Origin: Hygrocybe punicea
Lineage: Eukaryota; Basidiomycota; Agaricomycetes; Agaricales; Hygrophoraceae
Assembly (NCBI GenBank): GCA_963556145.1
Contig: OY744473.1
Span: forward strand, 3,844,001 to 3,908,000
DNA length: 64,000 nucleotides
Reading direction: 5' to 3'
Part shown: positions 58,001-64,000 of the stretch, one piece after another
Layout: every line of letters begins with the position of its first letter
Position numbering within the stretch: position 1 is the stretch's first letter
The notes under the pieces: model-generated
Database searches by the model: none
Told to the model about the DNA's origin: nothing
Seen by the model: only the letters and a program-made list of their open reading frames with translations
Made by a program: the position numbers and the translations under genes

Positions 58001-59320
58001 TTTGGATCTTGGAGAAAGACAAAAATACTCAACATCAACCCTCAACGTAAGGAAAACGCAGGACGTTACCTTGGACCCACTCCAAGGCCTTCCGTTAACG
58101 TAGAAAAACTGACGATCTGAGCCTGTCCTGCCGCACCCAAGGTCAAACTTTGATATGAGGCCCCGTATCTTTGCATGCACCACGTCGGCATCGGTATCCC
58201 TGTCTGCGCTATCGAAGGGGGGCAAGGAATAAGCAAACAACACAGAGCAGTGAGAGGGGGCAGGGCTTTGGAGAGACGTACATGATAGCTCGGACGCGTT
58301 TCTGGAGCGCGAATGAGAATGAGATGTCTAGATCGACGAGATGGTCGATGGCTTTGGGACCCCAGAGCGAAGAGACGGAGGATCGGAGGGACAGGGATGG
58401 TTGGATGGCGATATGGGTTGTTTTACGGCTGGATGTGGTTGCAAGGTTTGAATGAATGTGAATTGTGATAATATATCACACACGAACCCGTCGTCAGCCT
58501 GGTTTGACACGGTCAAGCGGACGCCTTTCTTTTCGATGACGGGCACGTCAGCGGTGTTTGAGACGGCGACGCAAGGGACCAAAGCAAAGGCGTTGAGCAG
58601 GGTGAGTGCCTTTCCAAACTCGCGTTTCGCGTTTCTCTCGAGTTCTTTACGCCGGACGGGGAGAGGCTTGAAGAGGTTGGTGATGGTAACGGTAGTACCG
58701 CGCTGCGCGGGAAAATCAGGGTTGGATGGGGAATGTGTGTATGTACATATATATATGTATATATTTATGTCGTGAGTACGTACCTGCCTGGCAATATTAT
58801 TGACAGCGGTTACATGCCCGGCGGTGTCCAATTCGATGCGGCTGCCGAGCCCAGCTTGAGCTGCAGTGCTTGTGACGACGGTGACGTTTTCGCTGAGCGC
58901 GCATAGAGACGAGAGGGCCTCGCCGCGGAAGCCAAAAGTGAGGACAGTGGAGAGGTCAAGGAACGTTGCGAGTTTTGAAGTGTGGTGTTTTAACGCTGAA
59001 TGTGGATGTGTAGGGAAGACAGATGATGGGGAGTGTAGAGAGACGCACCGATGTTGGGGTAGTCTCGTGGAGCGATTCCAGAACCGTTGTCGATGACCTG
59101 TATGGTTTTGAGGCCGTATTCTTTGAACCGGACCTCTGCAAGCAAGTTCAAGTCAGCGTTGTTTGTTCAGAAAGAAAGGGACGATACCGATGTTGGTAGC
59201 GCCTGCGTCGAGGCTGTTCTCGACGAGCTCCTTTACTGTGGACTGGAGGTCGACGACGACCTGACCGGAAGTGATGCTGTGTACTGCGGAGGGATGGAGG
59301 GGGAGAATGGCGGAGGACAT
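55029..59320 (-). CDS. PMS1: DNA mismatch repair endonuclease PMS1 (MutL homologue)
   Basis: This is the PMS subunit of MutL-alpha, which nicks the daughter strand during mismatch repair. The start at 59320 gives [20 protein letters not shown]. The GHKL ATPase motifs are complete: [24 protein letters not shown] and [11 protein letters not shown], split by introns. [26 protein letters not shown] and [20 protein letters not shown] follow. A long, disordered and acidic linker has Ala-Gly repeats and many Ser/Pro runs. The C-terminal domain has [14 protein letters not shown], a glycine run, then the endonuclease metal motif [12 protein letters not shown]. Last come ACRKSIMVG and [20 protein letters not shown], ending in DWRHLLK. 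All catalytic motifs are present. There are at least nine introns, and coding length is within the fungal range given the long linker. Confidence 0.95.
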
Positions 59321-59743
59321 AGTCGGCGCGGTCACAAGTCACGTGTCGTTACGTGGTTGCGAGGGTAGTACGGAGAGAGTTTCGGATTGATCAAGAGGCC
59401 AACCCTTGCAATTTTTTTTTATAAAAAAAATGTTTCGAATTAACGGAATGTGTGTTAACGTTGCCATCTGTCGACAGCAGGGTGAAACTGGAACGGCAAG
59501 ACGAAAGCCGAAGTTAAACACATGGATTTAATTGATTTCATTATACATCCACAAATGGTCCTCCGCAACCTCGGTTGTCCCAGTTTCACGGACTTTTAAT
59601 TGTTTATTTCCACGTTTAACGTTTACCACCCACACCGTTCTCGATTCCTACAAAATAACCAAAATACAAAATAATGCTTTCCAAAGCCGTTCCCTCCTGT
59701 ATTTCCCGGCCTTTTGTCTCCAATGTCTTGACCACTTCTCCCA
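59321..59743. promoter_or_regulatory. Divergent promoter region, PMS1 and homeobox gene
   Basis: These 423 bases lie between divergent starts. They hold a T run followed by A run (59412-59430) and an AT-rich segment near 59520-59620. No repeats, RNA genes or identifiable factor sites were found. Confidence 0.45.
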
Positions 59744-61698
59744 ATGTCTTCTCCTCCCCACCCCCACCCCAAGCACCAACTCTCTCCTCCTCCTGCCCCC
59801 TCGTCCTCCCGCTCTCGCCCTGCCCAACGTACTCCACCAGACCAACCAATGGCAAAGAAACCCAGACGGTCATCGTCAAAGATCCGCTCTCAGAATTCCA
59901 ACTCCAGTTCAGGTTCCTCTTCCCAAGGTGGCGGCTTGATCGAATCAGAGATGGACGCTGATCGAAGCCAGCAGTCAGAGGCATCCATCTCTGCAGCACC
60001 CCCTCCAAAGAAAAAGCGTACTCGCACCCTCACAACCCCTCATCAATCCGCAGTCCTCCACGCTCTCCTCGCGCAGGTATACCGCCTTTGTCTTCCAGTC
60101 ACGCCACTCGTTAATCCATCCTTTGTCCTCCAGTCCCGTTTCCCAACAACTGCCATGCGAGAGGAAGTTGGCCGTTCGATCGACTTGAGCGCGCGCAAAG
60201 TCCAGGTCAGCATATTATTTTTACAACCGTGCATCCGTTAACCAACTCGGACCCTTTTGGATTCATTGCACAGATTTGGTTTCAGGTAATAGATTGCCTT
60301 TCTGCCGTCATTTTTCCCTGTCTTATCAAATTTATTACTCAGAATCAGCGCCAAAAGGCCCGGCGCCCTAGTACTCAGTCTGGTGCACTTCTCACCCGAC
60401 CCGCTCAGTACGGCACTTTTTCAAATCCACAGCACCCGCAGCAAGTCTCCCCATCCACCGCTTTTACCGCCCTAGACACTTCCATTCAACACCACTCAAC
60501 AGATTACGACCCAGGACCATCAAATCCACGTCCTCTTCCACTACATCACCACCACCACCACCGCCCATCCACCTCGCCCGATGATCAAGGCCATCGCCGA
60601 TATCTCCCGCCAGATCGGATCGAAATCGGCTCACAGCTCCTCGGTCCGGGCATGCCAGGCTCAGATCCACGCCCCCCATCCTCATTCCGTGGCCGTGAGT
60701 TGCCTCCTTTACCATTCCTGCATGCCCCACCACCAAAACCGTTTCCACAAATTCAACTACAACCACAACCACAAAGACATCTGCTGTGCCAAATTCCTGC
60801 GCCTACAACCCTGGCACCCCGTCCCGCCAGTGCCCAAACGAGTGGCCCAGGTCCTAGCTCCACCCATCACCTCCATCACCACCACCACCACACATTCTCC
60901 CGCACACTTCCCCCGCTCGTATTCGACGTCCCTCGCCACCGCAGTAGCTTCTCCGCACCCGGTCCAAGCACCAACACCAGCTTCTCTTCCCGATTCACAC
61001 CCCCAGGTCTTACGCAAAGTAGATCATCGTCATCCCATTCCATCGCCGTCCCCTTTGACGTGGCGAAATATTCCCCAGGCGCGGAATCTTCTCCATTTGC
61101 ACACCAGCCTCCCCCTGCTCCTCATGACCAACCAGCCCGGCTATCATTCCCTCCGCCACCACCACCACCACCACCGATGATGATGATGATGCTACCACCC
61201 CACCCACGTTGGCACACCTCGCAGGCCTTTCACTCACGCCCCAGGACGACAGCATCCCCGCCCTCGTCATGGTCGGGTCGCAACACCACCACCTCGTTCA
61301 CATTCCCCGGGCCCTCCCGACCCTCCTCCTCACACGAACGACGTCCGATCGCGACCACTCCAGGGCCTTCTTTGCCCCCACCACCTCGGCTGCCTTCAAC
61401 GGCGGCTGCGACTACAGCGGCCACTACAGCTACGATTGCGACTTCGGCTGCGACTTCGACTTCGACTTCGACTTCACGTTCGCCATCGCCCCTGACTCCA
61501 ACTCCAACCCCGACCCCGACCACCCCATTCACACCACCCATGAGGACCGGTCGGTATGACCCCGTGCGCGCTGCATTCATCACACACGAGCCCACCGTGC
61601 CGAGTCCGAGCCGAAGTCCAACTCCCGGACCGAGTCACTCTGCCCATGTCGTCCGTTCTGCGGAGGACGATGGGGATGACGGTGAGGCGTCTCCGTGA
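59744..61698 (+). CDS. Homeodomain transcription factor (590 aa)
   Basis: The exons are 59744-60076, 60134-60205, 60274-60285 (12 nt) and 60343-61698, giving 591 codons including stop. The N-terminus is Pro/Ser-rich with KKPRR. The homeodomain reads KKKRTRTLTTPHQSAVLHAL, LAQSRFPTTAMREEVGRSID, LSARKVQIWFQNQRQKARRP. The invariant W, F, N and R of helix 3 are present. The micro-exon encodes exactly IWFQ. The spacing is of the typical 60-residue class rather than TALE. The C-terminal 450 residues are low-complexity, rich in Pro, His, Ser and Thr, probably disordered activation-type sequence. It is nuclear and DNA-binding by family. It is not linked here to any mating-type partner gene, so an orphan developmental regulator is more likely. 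Confidence 0.9.
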
Positions 61699-64000
61699 AG
61701 ACGAAGCCACCACCACAACCACTACAACCACCACTCGTTGCCCCCAATTGGCTCAAAAATACATGCTTGCCGACCTCATTCGTTCTGTTTTATTTTTGTA
61801 TTTTTATTTTTTTGTTGCAACACCGTCATACATCATGCCCCCCGCCCTTTTATTCGTCTCAAGGGGGTTTTTTTCTTTTTCTTTCTGTTAAACAACACAC
61901 GAGGTTTTTTTTTTCATATAATTCGCGTCATCTAGGATAATATTAATCTTGCGACAATTCATACCCTAATGGTTTATACTTTTTAATAATAATTACCGCC
62001 TCCCATGCACCGTTACCCCTCTGTAGTCTTTTGGGCATTTTCCTTTACATATAGCTAACATACGTCTGCCTTTACATATATTAATTAGGGCCTTATGTAG
62101 TGGTTTGGGTCATGGTATACATGCAATCAAAAACGCCAATCATTGATGATCGCCACCGCTGGAACCTTGAACCACCAGTAGGGCTTCGCCCCCTCCCCCC
62201 TCTCCCCCCCAAAAGAAAATCCCAGGCCCTGATGGTGGTGGTGGTGATCATGATGATATCGATATCGATAATCATAAGTAATTTATACAATAATACCGTG
62301 CAATCACCAAATTATTTTTTGTTTTGTTTTTAAATACATTACTTATTACCTTAACAAAATCCGAGACACCATCTCGTCGACGTTGACGTCGACGTCCCTA
62401 CCACCCCCGGAAGTAATTTTATCTAATATTTCCAACCCCCCCCCCGCCCATACCCGATTTATTCATTACCGTAATTATTTAATAGTGGATAATCACGCGC
62501 AATAGTCGTTTCGGTGGTGGTGGTGGGTGGAACCGCACACCGCGTGGAAAACGTATTTGGCACGGAGGGCGACACCGCAAACGTTATCGGTCTGACTCGG
62601 AAAAGTATATATCGAATCCCGACAGTCGAGATGCCGACTCGGGGGGCTGTTTTTAGTAATACCGCATCGCATGGTGACGTGTGTTCAAAATAACCGGTGC
62701 CAGTTGGATGTCGTGTGCGAAAGAAGGCAGAAAAAAAAAACGAGTACTTGTGAGTCTGTCAATGATGCCTGTGTCGATGGCAATGTCGATGGCGACGTCG
62801 ATGTCAACAGTGAGTCGAAGTTTTCACAGTTGCCAGTTGCCAGTTGCCAGTTGGGTCCAAGTTTTGCGCGCCGCGCCAGGTCCTCAAGGCGGCCTTCAGA
62901 CTTTTCTGTGGGTTGTGACGGTGTATGATACGAACTTGTCGCCTGCCCTCCGTCCGCATGGCCGATCGAGTCAATTTTTTTTTCTACCCTGGTGATCATG
63001 ACATGAATCAGAATTTGGTCGTGTAGCGTGCACGCAAAACGCAATGATGGTGGGCCACGGTTCACAGCAGTATACTGTATGACGATACGCATATTGATCC
63101 GACTCGACTCGGGATTACGACTTCTTTTCCACGCGTGTCTTACCGGGCTCCGAGAAGCTCTGCCAGTCAGGAAATTCAATATGAAGACCAAATCATATGG
63201 CACAGTTTTTGCGTGTCTGTGTTTATTCCGTTAGACATCACCAAATAGTTTTCCATCAACTCCTGTACCCAGAAAAGAGGAGGTAGAGGGGCTACGCTCT
63301 TAATGCCTCCGGGCCTGGCCTTGGTCTATGGTAGAGAGGTGGAGAGTTTTTGAGCGCTGAGGTGAGAGTTCATCCGAGCCAGAGTCTCCAAGTGCGTGGC
63401 GCGTGATGTAATTTTCGGTTACCACACTACCACGACCTTTCCCTTCCGCCGCGTTGATTAACGTTGATAATAATTTGACAACATGAAAAACCAATAACAA
63501 ACAAAGAACAAGGTTCAATAATAATCAGCTTTACACGTTTCCCCCATGCAGGTAAGAACGGTAGTAGAAGTGTTCGAGTTTTACTTACATGCATTAATCC
63601 AACACCGAGAAGGCCTTGTTGTCTTGTGTATATGCATATGGGCTCCCGACGTTACGCGTTACGTGTCGTTGGCTCGTTCCGTTGGTTGGCACGCACAAGT
63701 CCCCGTTAGGCACCATGCAAGTTAGAGCAGGGACCCGGTGACCCAGACAAAGTAATTCCGAGTCCGGGTCACCCAAACCGGTGATGTTTCCGATAGCCAA
63801 TACTGGTAATTATTAGGTAGAGAGAGTCAATAACGGTCGCAATGAAACAGCGGCAAGCCTGGCACAGGGCGAGTTGATGAAGATTTTCAAAGTTTGTTGT
63901 GGTTGTTGTTGTCGAGGGGAGCTGAGACCACTCAGGCTGTCGGGTGTTGCACGGTCCTGCGTTCGGGTATTACAAGATCAAAAGCGCTAGATTAAAAAAT
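61699..64000. other. Gene-poor region to the right edge
   Basis: No gene is supported in 2.3 kb. It begins with T-rich sequence downstream of the homeobox gene (61790-61925). Further on are alternating GT/GA simple repeats (62230-62275), a C run (62440-62455), a GTCGACGTTGACGTCGACGTC palindromic patch (62377-62397) and three tandem TTGCCAG units (62830-62852). A 172-codon minus-strand frame at 62685-63203 has an ATG but its residues look random. It may hold regulatory DNA or non-coding transcripts that cannot be judged from sequence. Confidence 0.4.

Noticed and set aside
62685..63203. 172-codon minus-strand frame with an ATG
   Set aside because: No recognisable motif, no intron pattern, no support from context, and simple repeats pass through it. 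Left as non-coding.
1..64000. tRNA, rRNA and CRISPR arrays
   Set aside because: No cloverleaf-like sequence with a GGTTCRANYCC-type arm, no rRNA segment and no spaced direct-repeat array of CRISPR type was found by eye. A covariance-model search would be decisive for tRNA.

Overview
The window looks like nuclear DNA of a mushroom-forming basidiomycete (Agaricomycete). Genes are intron-dense, with introns mostly of 47-80 bases. Recognisable genes include fungal TOM70, PMS1, an acireductone dioxygenase, a homeodomain factor, a BRD7/9-like bromodomain protein and an unusual G-alpha subunit. Several protein families and transposons typical of that group are present. I make no species call. Splice sites were worked out by hand from GT/AG signals and reading phase. 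Where exon lengths are quoted, their sum divides by three.

Layout. (1) 1-3.9 kb: a minus-strand P-loop NTPase-like gene of a family common in agarics, broken by a 1.3 kb hAT-type element with an exact 8-bp target duplication. (2) About 3.9-14.3 kb: a large Helitron. It has a spliced Rep-helicase gene (about 1,914 codons, three internal TGA codons), a second spliced gene of unknown function, a repeat-filled non-coding tail, and a typical 3' end (hairpin plus CTAG). (3) 14.6-29.8 kb: an ordinary host-gene block: an acidic protein, a large protein with a possible CH-like domain, TOM70, a nucleotidyltransferase-fold protein, a bromodomain protein, a small orphan, a GPI-anchored Cys-rich protein and an SDR. 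(4) 29.9-37.7 kb: a direct tandem duplication of [acireductone dioxygenase + unknown gene]. The dioxygenase is broken in the left copy. The unknown gene is broken in the right copy, by a 104-bp perfect palindrome. (5) 38.4-40.4 kb: G-alpha. (6) 40.7-54.3 kb: a transposon island. It holds a 7.1 kb terminal-inverted-repeat element carrying a fragment of a mitochondrial phosphate carrier gene, fold-back repeats, three more hAT-type elements with 8-bp target duplications, a hAT transposase relic and a Helitron helicase relic. (7) 55.0-61.7 kb: PMS1 and a divergent homeobox gene with a 12-nt micro-exon. (8) 61.7-64 kb: no gene I can support.

Three themes link the regions. In-frame TGA codons consistent with CGA-to-TGA (CpG to TpG) changes recur in the transposon and pseudogene reading frames, suggesting cytosine-methylation decay. 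All four hAT-type elements carry a common internal module (triplet-repeat tract, a GTGGTGCACCCAC-like palindrome and a donor-like GGTAYGT), although their interiors otherwise differ. Inverted-repeat DNA (313-bp arms, about 150-bp arms, a 104-bp perfect palindrome) is unusually abundant from 36 to 47.5 kb.
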